A program made the position numbers and the translations under genes. This document shows, in pieces, positions 23,887-32,776 of a stretch of DNA of 34,724 nucleotides. Under the pieces are notes generated by a model that was not told the DNA's origin, made no database searches, and saw nothing but the letters and a program-made list of their open reading frames with translations. Each line of letters starts with the position of its first letter. Position 1 is the stretch's first letter. Source of the DNA: Victivallaceae bacterium (GTDB lineage: Bacteria > Verrucomicrobiota > Lentisphaeria > Victivallales > Victivallaceae); NCBI GenBank assembly GCA_024405675.1, contig JAKSOH010000007.1, forward strand, positions 1-34,724, read 5' to 3'.

Positions 23887-24561
23887 ATGATTGCTCTTGC
23901 GGTATTCGACATGGACAACACGCTCATCGGGTGCGATTGCGATCTCACCTGGAAGCGTTTCGTCGTCTCCCACGGGCTCGCCCCCGAGTCGGCGCTGGCC
24001 GAGGCCGACGCCCACATGGCCGACTACGATCTCGGCAAGCTGGACGAGGAGAAATTTCTCGACTTCCAGCTCCGCGAGTTTCGCGGCAGCACACCAGGGC
24101 GCATGGCCGAACTCGCCGAACTGCATTTCAAGGAGGTCGTGCTTCCGCGCTGCCGCCGGTCGGCGCTGGCCGAGGTTTCGAAACTAAAGGCCTCCGGTGT
24201 CGCCGTGTGGATGCTGACCAGCACCTGTTCCGTCATCGCGGCCCCCGTGGCCACCTACTTCGGATTCGACGCGTTCCACGGCGCCGAGCTTGAAATAGAT
24301 GGCGGATTGTATACCGGACGCACGACGGGGATTTATCCGTCCGGCCCCGGCAAGGTGAAGCTTGTCCGCGATTACGCTGAATCGCTCGGCGTCCGGCTGG
24401 AAGAGACGGCCGCCTACGGCGACAGCGTCAATGACCTGCAACTGCTGGAAGGCGTCGGTTTTCCCTATGCCGTGAGCCCGTCCGCCGGACTCGCGGCCGC
24501 GGCGGCCGCCGCCGGATGGCCGGTCCTGGATTGGAGAATGAAAGGAGAGAGGGATGCCTGA
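23887..24561 (+). CDS. HAD family IB phosphatase (SerB-like)
   Basis: A 224-residue HAD hydrolase. Motif I is FDMDNTLIG (nucleophile D9 by position), motif II MLTSTCSVI, motif III Lys in PGKVKLV, and motif IV AYGDSVNDLQLL. The cap between motifs I and II is helical (MADYDLGKLDEEKFLDF), as in HAD-IB phosphatases related to phosphoserine phosphatase. The exact substrate is unknown; it is not KdsC or GmhB, which are encoded separately. The ATG at 23887 follows GGGGGG. It is the first gene of the operon and overlaps the next by 8 bp. Confidence 0.88.
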   Translation: MIALAVFDMDNTLIGCDCDLTWKRFVVSHGLAPESALAEADAHMADYDLGKLDEEKFLDFQLREFRGSTPGRMAELAELHFKEVVLPRCRRSALAEVSKLKASGVAVWMLTSTCSVIAAPVATYFGFDAFHGAELEIDGGLYTGRTTGIYPSGPGKVKLVRDYAESLGVRLEETAAYGDSVNDLQLLEGVGFPYAVSPSAGLAAAAAAAGWPVLDWRMKGERDA

Positions 24562-25024
24562 CAAGCCAAATAGCAGCATCGGTCTTTCGGCCGAGTTCAA
24601 ACGCGACTACATCGCTTTCATCGCGATATCGAGTTTCGTCGTCATACTCATCGCCGAGGTCGCCCTGGCTGTGGGCATCCCGTGGTATCTGCACCGCGAG
24701 GACACCATGGCCAACCAGGTGGCGCGCTTGGAGTTCCTCGACAAGTTCGACCGTATGCGCGGTCAGATCAATCGGATCCATCCCAAGGACGATACCGCGG
24801 AAGCGGAGATCAAGCTGGTCTCGTGGAACCTCAACCTTCTGGCCGATTACCTGCGGAAGGAGTCCGCCCAGCTCACTATGGACGAGATAAAGTCGCTCAA
24901 CCGGTTCCTCGACGCGATGGCCACTCCGCTGGCGTCCGCCAAGGAGAATCGCCCGGTGTCGGTGGAGAACAAGCTCGACACCTCGAAATACGTCAACGGA
25001 CTGATACCAAAGAAGGACAAGTGA
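24554..25024 (+). CDS. Small membrane-anchored protein, unknown function
   Basis: A 156-residue protein with one N-terminal transmembrane segment at about residues 21-44 (YIAFIAISSFVVILIAEVAL) and a soluble helical remainder (LEFLDKFDRMRGQINRIHPK, EIKLVSWNLNLLADYLRKES). I do not recognise it. The orientation is probably N-in with a periplasmic domain. The start follows AGGAGAGGG inside the HAD gene. It sits between the phosphatase and heptose kinase genes, so an envelope role is plausible but inferred. Confidence 0.75.
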   Translation: MPDKPNSSIGLSAEFKRDYIAFIAISSFVVILIAEVALAVGIPWYLHREDTMANQVARLEFLDKFDRMRGQINRIHPKDDTAEAEIKLVSWNLNLLADYLRKESAQLTMDEIKSLNRFLDAMATPLASAKENRPVSVENKLDTSKYVNGLIPKKDK

Positions 25025-25026
25025 AC

Positions 25027-26016
25027 ATGGCTGTTGATTTCAAAAGCTTGATCGAGACGTTCGGCGACCGCCGCGTGGCGGTTCTCGGCGACGTCATGCT
25101 CGACGTCTATCTCTGGGGACAGGTGAAGCGCATCTCCCCGGAGGCCCCGGTTCCCGTTGTGGACGTCGTCCGCCAGACCAGCTGCCTCGGCGGCGCCGGC
25201 AACGTCATGCGCAACATCGCAACTCTGGGCGGACACGCCTTCGCCTTCGGAGCCATCGGAGACGACGCGGCGGGCAAGCTCGTCGGAGAGTACTTGGACG
25301 AACTGGGCATCGATGGTTTCGGAATGCTTCGCGACTCCGGGCGCTGCACGACCGAGAAGCGCCGCATCATCGCCGGAAACCAGCAGTTGATGCGCGTCGA
25401 CTTCGAGAACAGCTCGGAGTTCGGCGACGACTTGAGGAGGCGGGTCGCCAAACCATTGCTTGAACTTATTTCCAATGGTGGCGTCGATGCCGTGATTTTC
25501 GAGGATTATGCCAAGGGGTTGCTAGGCCATGACATGGTCGACGAGATCAACCGCGCGGCGAGGAGCCACGGCATAATCACTGCGCTCGATCCGAAGCCCG
25601 GACGCCTCGATCCGGTCCAGGGCATCACCGTCATGAAACCCAACCGTTCCGAGGCCTTCGCATTGGCCGGCATGCCGGACGACGGCTCCTTCGAACGTCT
25701 GGGGGAGGTGGCGGGTGAACTCAGGAAGCGGTGGAATCCCGATTATCTCATCATCTCGCTGGCCGCACAGGGTATGGCGATATTCGGACCGGACGGTGGA
25801 TGCCGGGTCATCCCGACCCGGGCCCGCGAGGTCTTCGCCGTCTCCGGAGCCGGCGACGCCGTCATCGCTACTTTCGCGCTTTCGATGGCCGCCGGCGCCG
25901 ATCCCGCATCGGCGGCCGAACTGGCCAACCTGGCCGCCGGGGTGGTGGTGGGCAAGGTCGGAACGGCGCCGATCATGAAAAACGAGCTTTTGGAGGCGGT
26001 CGCCTCCGCAAAATAG
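25027..26016 (+). CDS. hldA: D-glycero-beta-D-manno-heptose-7-phosphate kinase (stand-alone RfaE domain I)
   Basis: Phosphorylates heptose 7-phosphate to the 1,7-bisphosphate, the substrate of GmhB. The 329-residue ribokinase-fold protein has VLGDVMLDVYLWGQVKRISPEAPVP near the start, CLGGAGNVMRNIATLG, EKRRIIAGNQQLMRVDFE, and the catalytic AVSGAGDAV close to the C-terminus. The usual VTGAGDT is changed to VSGAGDA but the catalytic Asp remains. It ends after the kinase domain and has no HldE-type adenylyltransferase domain, so the nucleotidyltransferase must be encoded elsewhere. The ATG at 25027 follows AAGGACA with the previous stop in between. Confidence 0.92.
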   Translation: MAVDFKSLIETFGDRRVAVLGDVMLDVYLWGQVKRISPEAPVPVVDVVRQTSCLGGAGNVMRNIATLGGHAFAFGAIGDDAAGKLVGEYLDELGIDGFGMLRDSGRCTTEKRRIIAGNQQLMRVDFENSSEFGDDLRRRVAKPLLELISNGGVDAVIFEDYAKGLLGHDMVDEINRAARSHGIITALDPKPGRLDPVQGITVMKPNRSEAFALAGMPDDGSFERLGEVAGELRKRWNPDYLIISLAAQGMAIFGPDGGCRVIPTRAREVFAVSGAGDAVIATFALSMAAGADPASAAELANLAAGVVVGKVGTAPIMKNELLEAVASAK

Positions 26017-26029
26017 GGAGATTTCAAAA

Positions 26030-26767
26030 ATGGCACGCAGCGCGGTTATCATTCCCGCGAGATACGGGAGTACGAGATTCCCAGGCAAGCCGCTGGCCCG
26101 TCTGGCGGGAAAGAGCATGATCCATCACGTATACGACCGGGCGTCGGCGTCCAAGGCCGATGTCGTGATCGTCGCCACCGACGACGAGCGCATTGTCTCC
26201 GAGGTCGAGTCGTTCGGCGGCAAGGCGATGATGACCAGTCCGGACTGCCAGAGCGGAACCGACCGCATCGCCGAAGTCGCGGCGGGCATGCCCGAACCTC
26301 CGGAGATCGTCATCAACGTCCAGGGCGACGAGCCCCTCATGCCCAGCAGCGTCATCGATCGGCTGATCGACCTAATGGCCTCCGATCCGTCGATCGGCAT
26401 GGCAACGGTTGCCGTTCCGGCCGACCGTTCGAAGATGACCAGCGACAACGTCAAGGTCGTCTTCGGGACGAACGGCGATGCGCTCTACTTCAGCCGCTGC
26501 GACATTCCGTTTGTGCGTTCGGGCGGTGTAGCGGCTCCCATGTATCTGCACTGGGGCATTTACGCCTACCGCGCCGATGTGCTGCGCCGGTTCGTGTCGC
26601 TGCCGCCAAGCGCGCTTGAGAACAGCGAGAAGCTCGAGCAGCTCAGGGCGCTCGAGAACGGAATAGGAATCAAGGTCATATGCTCCGAGCTGGAGACCAT
26701 CGGCGTCGATACGCCGGCGGACATCGAGCGGGCGGAGCGCAAACTCATGGAGTTCGCATCGAAATGA
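26030..26767 (+). CDS. kdsB: CMP-Kdo synthetase (3-deoxy-manno-octulosonate cytidylyltransferase)
   Basis: Activates Kdo with CTP for transfer to lipid A. The 245-residue protein carries SAVIIPARYGSTRFPGKPLA, IVATDDERI, SPDCQSGTDRIAEVA, INVQGDEPLM, LHWGIYAYR and the SENSEKLEQLR-type block (LENSEKLEQLRALENG), all standard for KdsB. RBS GGGAG lies 8 bp before the ATG. The stop overlaps the kdsA start as ATGA. Confidence 0.97.
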   Translation: MARSAVIIPARYGSTRFPGKPLARLAGKSMIHHVYDRASASKADVVIVATDDERIVSEVESFGGKAMMTSPDCQSGTDRIAEVAAGMPEPPEIVINVQGDEPLMPSSVIDRLIDLMASDPSIGMATVAVPADRSKMTSDNVKVVFGTNGDALYFSRCDIPFVRSGGVAAPMYLHWGIYAYRADVLRRFVSLPPSALENSEKLEQLRALENGIGIKVICSELETIGVDTPADIERAERKLMEFASK

Positions 26768-27576
26768 AACCAGTCGAAATCAAGAACCGCTTTTCAATCG
26801 GAGACGGAAAGCTCGCCGTCATCGCAGGCCCCTGCATGGCGGAGTCGCTCGACGTCTGCCTGAGAACCGCCGAGTTTCTCGTGAAACTATGTTCCGAGCT
26901 CGGCGTCAACTACGTCTTCAAGGCTTCCTATGACAAGGCCAACCGCACTAGCGCCGGCAGCCGCCGCGGCCCTGGCATCCAGGAGGGACTTGGATTTCTC
27001 CGCGCCGTCGCCGAACGCTTCAACGTCCCGGTCATCACCGACGTTCACGAGAGCGGCGACGTTCCAACGGTCGCCCAGGCGGTCGACATGCTCCAGATAC
27101 CGGCTTTCCTGTGTCGTCAAACCGATTTGCTGGTCGCCGCCGGACGTACGGGGCTGCCGGTCAACATCAAGAAGGGGCAGTTCATGGCCCCGGAGGACAT
27201 GAAGGGCGCCGTCGAGAAGGTGCGCTCGGCAGGCAACGACAAGGTCATGCTATGCGAACGCGGAACCAGTTTCGGATACCACAACCTCGTCGTCGACATG
27301 CGCGGCCTCATCGCAATGCGCGGTCTCGGCGTGCCGGTGGTCTTCGACGCCACCCATTCGGTTCAGATACCATCAGGCAACGGAGGCTGCTCCGGCGGGC
27401 GCCGCGACCTCGTCTATCCGCTGGCCGGAGCCGCGGCCGCGGTCGGCATCGACGCACTTTTCTGCGAGGTGCATCCGGATCCCGACAACGCGTTTTCCGA
27501 CGGTCCGAACTCGCTCGACTTCGAATTGGCGCGCCGGGTCATAACCAGGACAAAGGCCATCCATGATCTCGACTGA
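26764..27576 (+). CDS. kdsA: 2-dehydro-3-deoxyphosphooctonate aldolase (Kdo-8-phosphate synthase)
   Basis: Condenses arabinose 5-phosphate and phosphoenolpyruvate to Kdo-8-phosphate. The 270-residue TIM barrel has VIAGPCMAES, FKASYDKANRTS, GPGIQEGL, VITDVHESGD, CRQTDLL, NIKKGQFMAPEDM, FDATHSVQ and CEVHPDPDNAFSDGPNS. Cys24 in AGPCMAES marks the metal-dependent class (as in Aquifex), whereas E. coli-type enzymes have Asn there. The start overlaps kdsB (ATGA) and the stop overlaps kdsC by 14 bp. No kdsD isomerase is seen in the window. Confidence 0.97.
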   Translation: MKPVEIKNRFSIGDGKLAVIAGPCMAESLDVCLRTAEFLVKLCSELGVNYVFKASYDKANRTSAGSRRGPGIQEGLGFLRAVAERFNVPVITDVHESGDVPTVAQAVDMLQIPAFLCRQTDLLVAAGRTGLPVNIKKGQFMAPEDMKGAVEKVRSAGNDKVMLCERGTSFGYHNLVVDMRGLIAMRGLGVPVVFDATHSVQIPSGNGGCSGGRRDLVYPLAGAAAAVGIDALFCEVHPDPDNAFSDGPNSLDFELARRVITRTKAIHDLD

Positions 27577-28081
27577 ACAATACGCCAAGATCAAGGCGAT
27601 AATCACCGACGTCGACGGCGTCCTGACAGATTGTCGGGTCGGATACGGACTTGACGAGCTGGTCAAGTTCTTCCACTACCGCGACGGACATTGGATCAAG
27701 CTGGCGTTGCGCGCCGGACTCATCGTGGGCTGGCTCTCCGGCAAGTCCAGCAAGGCCAATCGCGATCGCGCGGCCGAGCTCGGAATCACCTTCCTCGAGG
27801 AGAACGTGCACCGGAAGATCGATGGTTTCGGACAGATATTGGAACGCTACAACCTCTCCGCCGACGAATGCCTCTATATTGGCGATGATCTCATCGACAT
27901 GCCGGTCATGCGCCGCGCCGGAATCGCCGTGGCGGTGGCCGACGCCATTCCGGAACTCGACGAGGTCGCACACATGCGTACCAAGGCCATTGGAGGGCAC
28001 GGCGCCGTGTGCGAGGTGATTCGCGAGCTTCTCATCGCCCAGGGCAAGTACGAGGCGGTAACGGAGCGCTACTATCAATGA
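27563..28081 (+). CDS. kdsC: 3-deoxy-D-manno-octulosonate 8-phosphate phosphatase
   Basis: A 172-residue capless HAD phosphatase that dephosphorylates Kdo-8-phosphate. Motif I is IITDVDGVLTD, followed by the typical KFFHYRDGHWIKLAL, motif II WLSGKSS, motif III Lys in NVHRKIDGF and motif IV YIGDDLIDMPVM. Length and order fit KdsC. The start is inside kdsA (14-bp overlap) and the stop overlaps the next gene (ATGA). Confidence 0.95.
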   Translation: MISTEQYAKIKAIITDVDGVLTDCRVGYGLDELVKFFHYRDGHWIKLALRAGLIVGWLSGKSSKANRDRAAELGITFLEENVHRKIDGFGQILERYNLSADECLYIGDDLIDMPVMRRAGIAVAVADAIPELDEVAHMRTKAIGGHGAVCEVIRELLIAQGKYEAVTERYYQ

Positions 28082-30105
28082 GACTGCCCCTGCTGTTAGT
28101 CGCGTTGATCGCCGGAACGGGGCTCTTCGCCGCCGGCGACATCGACGATTTGCGCGGCCTCGAGCTGCGCAACGCAAAGATTCCCGTCAACCAAGGCGGG
28201 CGTCTGCAGATGATGGTCTACGCCGACCATGGCGTGCGGCAGGGCATGTCCATCGACGGCCGCGAGGTAGTGCTGGAGGTGATCCGCAAGAAAGTCGACG
28301 TCGATCTAATCGGCGATGGCTGGAACACCAGGTACTACAAGCTCGGGGCGCCGCTTTCCGAGGTCTCCGATTTCTGGCGGAACCGCATCGCGTACAGCGA
28401 CGGCGTGATGATCACCAAGCGGGCGCTGCTCGACCAGGAGCACGGCCGGGCTCTCGGAAGCTATCCGGTGTTCTTCCGCAGTCCGGAGATCGATCTCGAC
28501 GGCGTGGGATTCGTGGCCGACTTCGACCACCGGACCATGCAGGTCGAGAGCGATGTGAAAATCGTGATGCGCGAGGCCAAGTACGACCCGCGTAAACTCT
28601 TGTCGTCTAGCAAGATACCTCCGGACTACAAATATATTTCCGCTGTCTGCGACACCTTGCTCATCGACAATGCCCGCGACCAGATCATGCTGATTGGAAA
28701 CGTCGAAATCAAGACCGACGTCTCGACGGCCGTCCCCGGTGGCGAGCGCACCATCGACAGCGACCGTTTGATTATCTTTCTCGGCGACGCCGGTGAAGAG
28801 GAGGATGACAACGCCTCCAGCATCGGAGGCAGCTCCAGTTTGTCGAGATTGCTCGCCGAGGGCAACGTCGTGATGACCGATTCCAGCGGACACAAGGCCT
28901 GGTCCGACACGCTGCTCTACGACGCCAATCACCGCACCATAACGCTCACCAGCCGCGATGCGAGGAAGGGCGCCAACCGCGCCATCGACCGCAACCGGCA
29001 GGTCCGGATGGCCTATGACCGCTATCGGTTGCACGGCGACCGCGTCGAGTTGTTTCTGGCCGAGAAATCCGGTGAAATCGACCGCTGCACATGCGATGGC
29101 AACGTCTTCATCGTGGCCTCCAGCAAGGATACCGGGGCCGATGGTTCCAGGCTATCTGCCTCTCACGCCGAATTTTACAACGACCGCGATTTCGCGGTGT
29201 TCTCCGGCAAGGTCCATTGCGTGGACAGCGGAAGCTCCATGGATTGCGACCGGCTCGATCTCTTCCTGGCCGAGGCCGCCACCGGACAATCCGACTCGGT
29301 CGTCGGATTCGGCGGCAACAAGAGCCTTCGCAAAAGCGTTTCCATCGGCAACGTACGTATCGTCGAGCCGAACCACTTGCTGAACACCGACAAGATGGTC
29401 TGCAACTTCCGCGACGCCGTGGCCGGAGAAAAGCAGGTGAGCGGCATGTTGCATACCGGCAGCAGTCATCTGGCGACGGTCGACTGCGAAGGCAGCGTTT
29501 TCGCCTGCAGCCTCGAAAAGAGTTCGCCCCCCGGCACCACCGGCAGGGCGCAGGCCAGCACGCTCTACTGCGACAAGCTGCATAACGACCGCGACACCAA
29601 CTACACCGAGGCCCACGGCGACGTGGTCATGTTCGATGCGAGACATCGGCTCGACTGCGGACACATGATTGTCTACAACAAACACATCGAACCTGGCGCT
29701 CCTGTCGCTAACCCGGACGATGACATCAACGCCGATCCGTTTGCGCTGGACACAGGCGAGAACGAAGTCGCTTCGCGCATCATGCTCGACGACGACGATC
29801 AGCTCGACCGCATCGAATGCGAAAAGGATGTCGCCGTGACCGGACTCGACGGCAACGACGATTTGATGCGGGCCGAGGGCGACCGCGGCGTCTATCTCTC
29901 CGATGAACGTACATTTACCATCACGAGCCAGGCCCCGTCCTACAGCAGGCTGCGCGCCCAGCGCCGCATCCAGTTCTGCGATTACATCATCTACTACGTC
30001 GACACGGAGCTCTTCCGCTGCGGAACCACCACGAAGCGCACCCGCTATTCCGAGATGGATCCGCTGCCAGTGCCGCCGATTCAAGAGAAGAGGAGACGCA
30101 AATGA
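28078..30105 (+). CDS. Long periplasmic LptA/OstA-like protein
   Basis: A 675-residue exported protein. Residues 1-19 (MRLPLLLVALIAGTGLFAAG) form a signal peptide. The mature chain has several repeats of the OstA/LptA beta-jellyroll type, each with a pattern like LLAEGNVVMTDSSGHKAWSD followed by TLLYDANHRTITL; further ones appear near CDTLLIDNARDQIMLIGNVE, AEFYNDRDFAVFSGKVHC and TEAHGDVVMFDARHRLDCG. It probably works in LPS transport across the periplasm (LptC/LptA role), given its place directly after the Kdo genes. Ordinary LptA is about 185 residues, so this is unusually long and may span a greater distance or combine LptC and LptA parts. A longer frame to 28009 overlaps kdsC and is rejected. 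Confidence 0.8.
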   Translation: MRLPLLLVALIAGTGLFAAGDIDDLRGLELRNAKIPVNQGGRLQMMVYADHGVRQGMSIDGREVVLEVIRKKVDVDLIGDGWNTRYYKLGAPLSEVSDFWRNRIAYSDGVMITKRALLDQEHGRALGSYPVFFRSPEIDLDGVGFVADFDHRTMQVESDVKIVMREAKYDPRKLLSSSKIPPDYKYISAVCDTLLIDNARDQIMLIGNVEIKTDVSTAVPGGERTIDSDRLIIFLGDAGEEEDDNASSIGGSSSLSRLLAEGNVVMTDSSGHKAWSDTLLYDANHRTITLTSRDARKGANRAIDRNRQVRMAYDRYRLHGDRVELFLAEKSGEIDRCTCDGNVFIVASSKDTGADGSRLSASHAEFYNDRDFAVFSGKVHCVDSGSSMDCDRLDLFLAEAATGQSDSVVGFGGNKSLRKSVSIGNVRIVEPNHLLNTDKMVCNFRDAVAGEKQVSGMLHTGSSHLATVDCEGSVFACSLEKSSPPGTTGRAQASTLYCDKLHNDRDTNYTEAHGDVVMFDARHRLDCGHMIVYNKHIEPGAPVANPDDDINADPFALDTGENEVASRIMLDDDDQLDRIECEKDVAVTGLDGNDDLMRAEGDRGVYLSDERTFTITSQAPSYSRLRAQRRIQFCDYIIYYVDTELFRCGTTTKRTRYSEMDPLPVPPIQEKRRRK

Positions 30106-31736
30106 CATCGTCCTTCGGAGTCAAACGCGAGGCGTTCCGGGTGTTCTTCTGGTCGCTCGTGCTTTTTCTCGCCTGCCAGATCGGCCGGGAGATACTGATG
30201 ATAGACACCCGTTTCGCATTGTTCGTCCACGAATACATCGAGAATCCGTATTCGTTGTTCCCGATCCTCTACGGCAAGCCGTATCCCGACTATACCAGCG
30301 TCCCCGTGACGCTGATGCGATGGAGCACCGCGTTGTGCGGCGGAGTCAACTACCTCTCCATCGTGTTGCCAACCGCGCTCTGCGGTGCGCTTGGATGCAT
30401 GCTGTGCTATCTCATCGGGCGACGCATGGTTTCCCGGACGTTTGGACTCATAGCGGTGTTCATGCTGGTTGCCAGCAACGAATTCTTCAACATCTGCCGA
30501 TCGGTGTCGATAGACCTCTACGTCATGCTGGCCGCGCTTTTCGTGTTCTATCTTCATGCCGTCGAGCGTTCGAGCGGAAAAAACATGCGGTCGATGCCGC
30601 TGTGGGTGGCGCTGGCCGCCACGGCCGGATTCGTCACGCGCGGCATCATCGGTACCATCCAGGTCGCCGCTGTGAGCGTGGCATTGGACGCCGTCTCGTT
30701 CCGTTGGAAACGACTCTTTCTCAATGGTGCGATATGCGCGGCTATCGGCGCGGTGTTGTCGGCAGGGCTCGCTTATGCGGCGTTCCGGTTCCACGGCGAC
30801 GGGTTCTTCCATTCGTTCATCTACATGCAGGTGTCCAACCGGATCGACACCGGCGACCACGGACCGTTCTACTATTTCACGATGGCGGCCGGATCCTTCG
30901 CCCCCACCTATGTGATGGCCATGGCTGTCCTCGCGTCGCTCCTGATATGGAATCGTAGCGCGCTCTTCTCCCATGACACCGACAACGCAGGATGGCTATT
31001 GCGCGCGTCGGCCGCGGTTTGGATTGTCGTCGCCGTCGGAATGAGCGTCCCTAGTACCAAGCACCTGCGCTATATCGCGCCGGTGCTGCCGGAGGTGGCC
31101 ATGATGTCGGCGTTCCTCTTCGTGCGCACTCCGCGACGTGTCCCTCTGCTCAGGATAGCGCGACTCGTGACACTGACACTCGCTCGCCTGGTGCCGGTGG
31201 CGCTGCTCGTCATCACCATCACCGCCTATATCGTGATTACCCGAAGCGGCATCACCTCGGGATCCGGAGCCAGATACTACTTCAGTCCGCTGCGTCCGAT
31301 TCTGGTTCTCTCAGTGTTTTCGGCAGCTTCGTTCGCAATCTGCAAGGTGGAGTCATACCGCGACCGGATGCTTTGCACGCTCTGCATCATGGCATTGTCG
31401 CTTTCCGTTTTCACGATCACGGTGCTGGAACCATTGAGCGAGAGCCACATGAGCAGCCGCGGTTTTGTCGCGGAATGCGAACGCGTCCGCGCCGGACGGC
31501 CGCTCCTGTTCCACAAGATCGGACTGGACGGAGACGTCAACAAGTACATGGTCCACGTTGCGAGGCCGCTGGCGTTCGTCCCGCGCGACATGCCGGCCGA
31601 CCAGCTGCCGTCGCTGGCACCTGGAAGCCTGGTGGTCGCCAGACCCGACCGGTTCAAGGACAGGAATGGTGATTTCGAGATAATCGTCGAGGGGCGTCTT
31701 GCCCGACGGCGCGTCAATTTGTACAGGAGAAAATGA
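30102..31736 (+). CDS. ArnT/PMT-like polytopic glycosyltransferase
   Basis: A 544-residue inner-membrane protein with about ten or more hydrophobic segments. After the first one (VFFWSLVLFLACQIGREILM) comes a periplasmic loop with DTRFALFVHEYIENPYSLFP and GKPYPDYTSVP, the acidic/aromatic layout of GT-C enzymes related to ArnT and Glt39 that use polyprenyl-phosphate sugars. The C-terminal about 110 residues are soluble and probably periplasmic (FVAECERVRAGRPLLFHKIG). A function in modifying lipid A or core is inferred from family and operon. The start overlaps the LptA-like stop (ATGA). Confidence 0.85.
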   Translation: MTSSFGVKREAFRVFFWSLVLFLACQIGREILMIDTRFALFVHEYIENPYSLFPILYGKPYPDYTSVPVTLMRWSTALCGGVNYLSIVLPTALCGALGCMLCYLIGRRMVSRTFGLIAVFMLVASNEFFNICRSVSIDLYVMLAALFVFYLHAVERSSGKNMRSMPLWVALAATAGFVTRGIIGTIQVAAVSVALDAVSFRWKRLFLNGAICAAIGAVLSAGLAYAAFRFHGDGFFHSFIYMQVSNRIDTGDHGPFYYFTMAAGSFAPTYVMAMAVLASLLIWNRSALFSHDTDNAGWLLRASAAVWIVVAVGMSVPSTKHLRYIAPVLPEVAMMSAFLFVRTPRRVPLLRIARLVTLTLARLVPVALLVITITAYIVITRSGITSGSGARYYFSPLRPILVLSVFSAASFAICKVESYRDRMLCTLCIMALSLSVFTITVLEPLSESHMSSRGFVAECERVRAGRPLLFHKIGLDGDVNKYMVHVARPLAFVPRDMPADQLPSLAPGSLVVARPDRFKDRNGDFEIIVEGRLARRRVNLYRRK

Positions 31737-31741
31737 AACTT

Positions 31742-31759
31742 GCGCCATCTGGATGGCGC
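31742..31759 (+). promoter_or_regulatory. Palindrome before ddh
   Basis: GCGCCATC (31742-31749), TG, GATGGCGC (31752-31759): perfect 8-bp arms with a 2-nt centre, 6 bp after the glycosyltransferase stop. No T-run follows. It may be an mRNA processing or stability hairpin, or a protein-binding site. Confidence 0.5.
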
Positions 31760-31777
31760 GGAATATGGAGGTTTGAA

Positions 31778-32776
31778 ATGCAGATCAGGGTTATGATCGT
31801 CGGCTACGGCAATGTCGGCCGCGGCGTCAGGTGTTCCATCGAAAGACAGCCGGACATGATGCTGTGCGGAATCGCCAGCCGCAGTCCGCAGCGCGTGATG
31901 AAGGAGGTCTCGGACGTTCCAGTGATGGACGTTTCCGACATCGACGGCTGGCTCGCCAGGTTCCGTCCGGACGTGGCCATCCTCTGCGGCGGATCCAAGG
32001 ACGACCTGCCGAAGCAGGGTCCGGAGTACTGCCGCGTCGTCAACACGGTCGACAGCTTCGACAACCACAGCCGGATTCCGGAATACTTCCACACCATGGA
32101 CGACGCGGCCCGCGCCTGCGGCCACGTCTCGGTCATATCGACCGGCTGGGATCCCGGGATATTCTCGCTCGAACGCGTACTCGGCGGTTCGTTTCTGCCC
32201 GGCTCCCGCGCCTATGGTTTCTACGGTCTCGGACCGGCCGGCGGACTCAGCATGGGACATAGCGACGCCATCCGCACCATAAAGGGCGTGGTGGACGCCA
32301 GGCAGTACACCCACGCGGTTCCCGAGGCGGTGGAGCGGGTCCGCCGCGGGGAGAACCCGGACTTCAAGCCCGGCGACATGCATACCCGCGAGTGTTTCGT
32401 CGTGGTCGAGGAAGGCGCCGACAAGGCCCGCATCGAACGCGAGATACTCGAGATGCCGGGCTATTTCGCGCCGTATCGCACGGTCGTCAACTTCGTCTCG
32501 AAGGAGGAGCTGGCGGAACGCTGCGCCGGTTTCCCGCATGACGGACTGGTGGTCACCGCCGGCGTCACCGGACCGAACTCGAACCCGGCCGTCGCGGAAT
32601 ACCGCTGCAACTGGGGCAGCAATCCGGAGGCCACGGCCAACGTGCTCGTGGCCCATGCTAGAGCCGCATTCCGGCTTTCCGAGGACGGATGTAGCGGCGC
32701 GTTCACCATACTGGACATTCCGCCGGCCTACTTCAGCGCACATGACCGCGAGGAACTTTTGAAACACTGGATGTGA
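31778..32776 (+). CDS. ddh: meso-Diaminopimelate dehydrogenase
   Basis: Makes meso-diaminopimelate from tetrahydrodipicolinate in one NADPH-dependent step, for peptidoglycan and lysine. The 332-residue protein has the Rossmann motif VMIVGYGNVGRGV, then CGGSKDDLPKQGPEY, VNTVDSFDNHSRIPEY, STGWDPGIFS, the LSMGHSDAIRTI substrate block and GVTGPNSNPAVAEYR, all as in known Ddh enzymes. ATG at 31778 follows ATGGAGG; the frame extension to 31733 runs over the palindrome. It is in the LPS operon, linking two envelope pathways. The stop forms TGATG with xseB. Confidence 0.95.
   Translation: MQIRVMIVGYGNVGRGVRCSIERQPDMMLCGIASRSPQRVMKEVSDVPVMDVSDIDGWLARFRPDVAILCGGSKDDLPKQGPEYCRVVNTVDSFDNHSRIPEYFHTMDDAARACGHVSVISTGWDPGIFSLERVLGGSFLPGSRAYGFYGLGPAGGLSMGHSDAIRTIKGVVDARQYTHAVPEAVERVRRGENPDFKPGDMHTRECFVVVEEGADKARIEREILEMPGYFAPYRTVVNFVSKEELAERCAGFPHDGLVVTAGVTGPNSNPAVAEYRCNWGSNPEATANVLVAHARAAFRLSEDGCSGAFTILDIPPAYFSAHDREELLKHWM

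Noticed and set aside
31277-32767. 496-codon minus-strand frame opposite the glycosyltransferase and ddh
   Set aside because: Antisense to two identified genes and not protein-like in composition.
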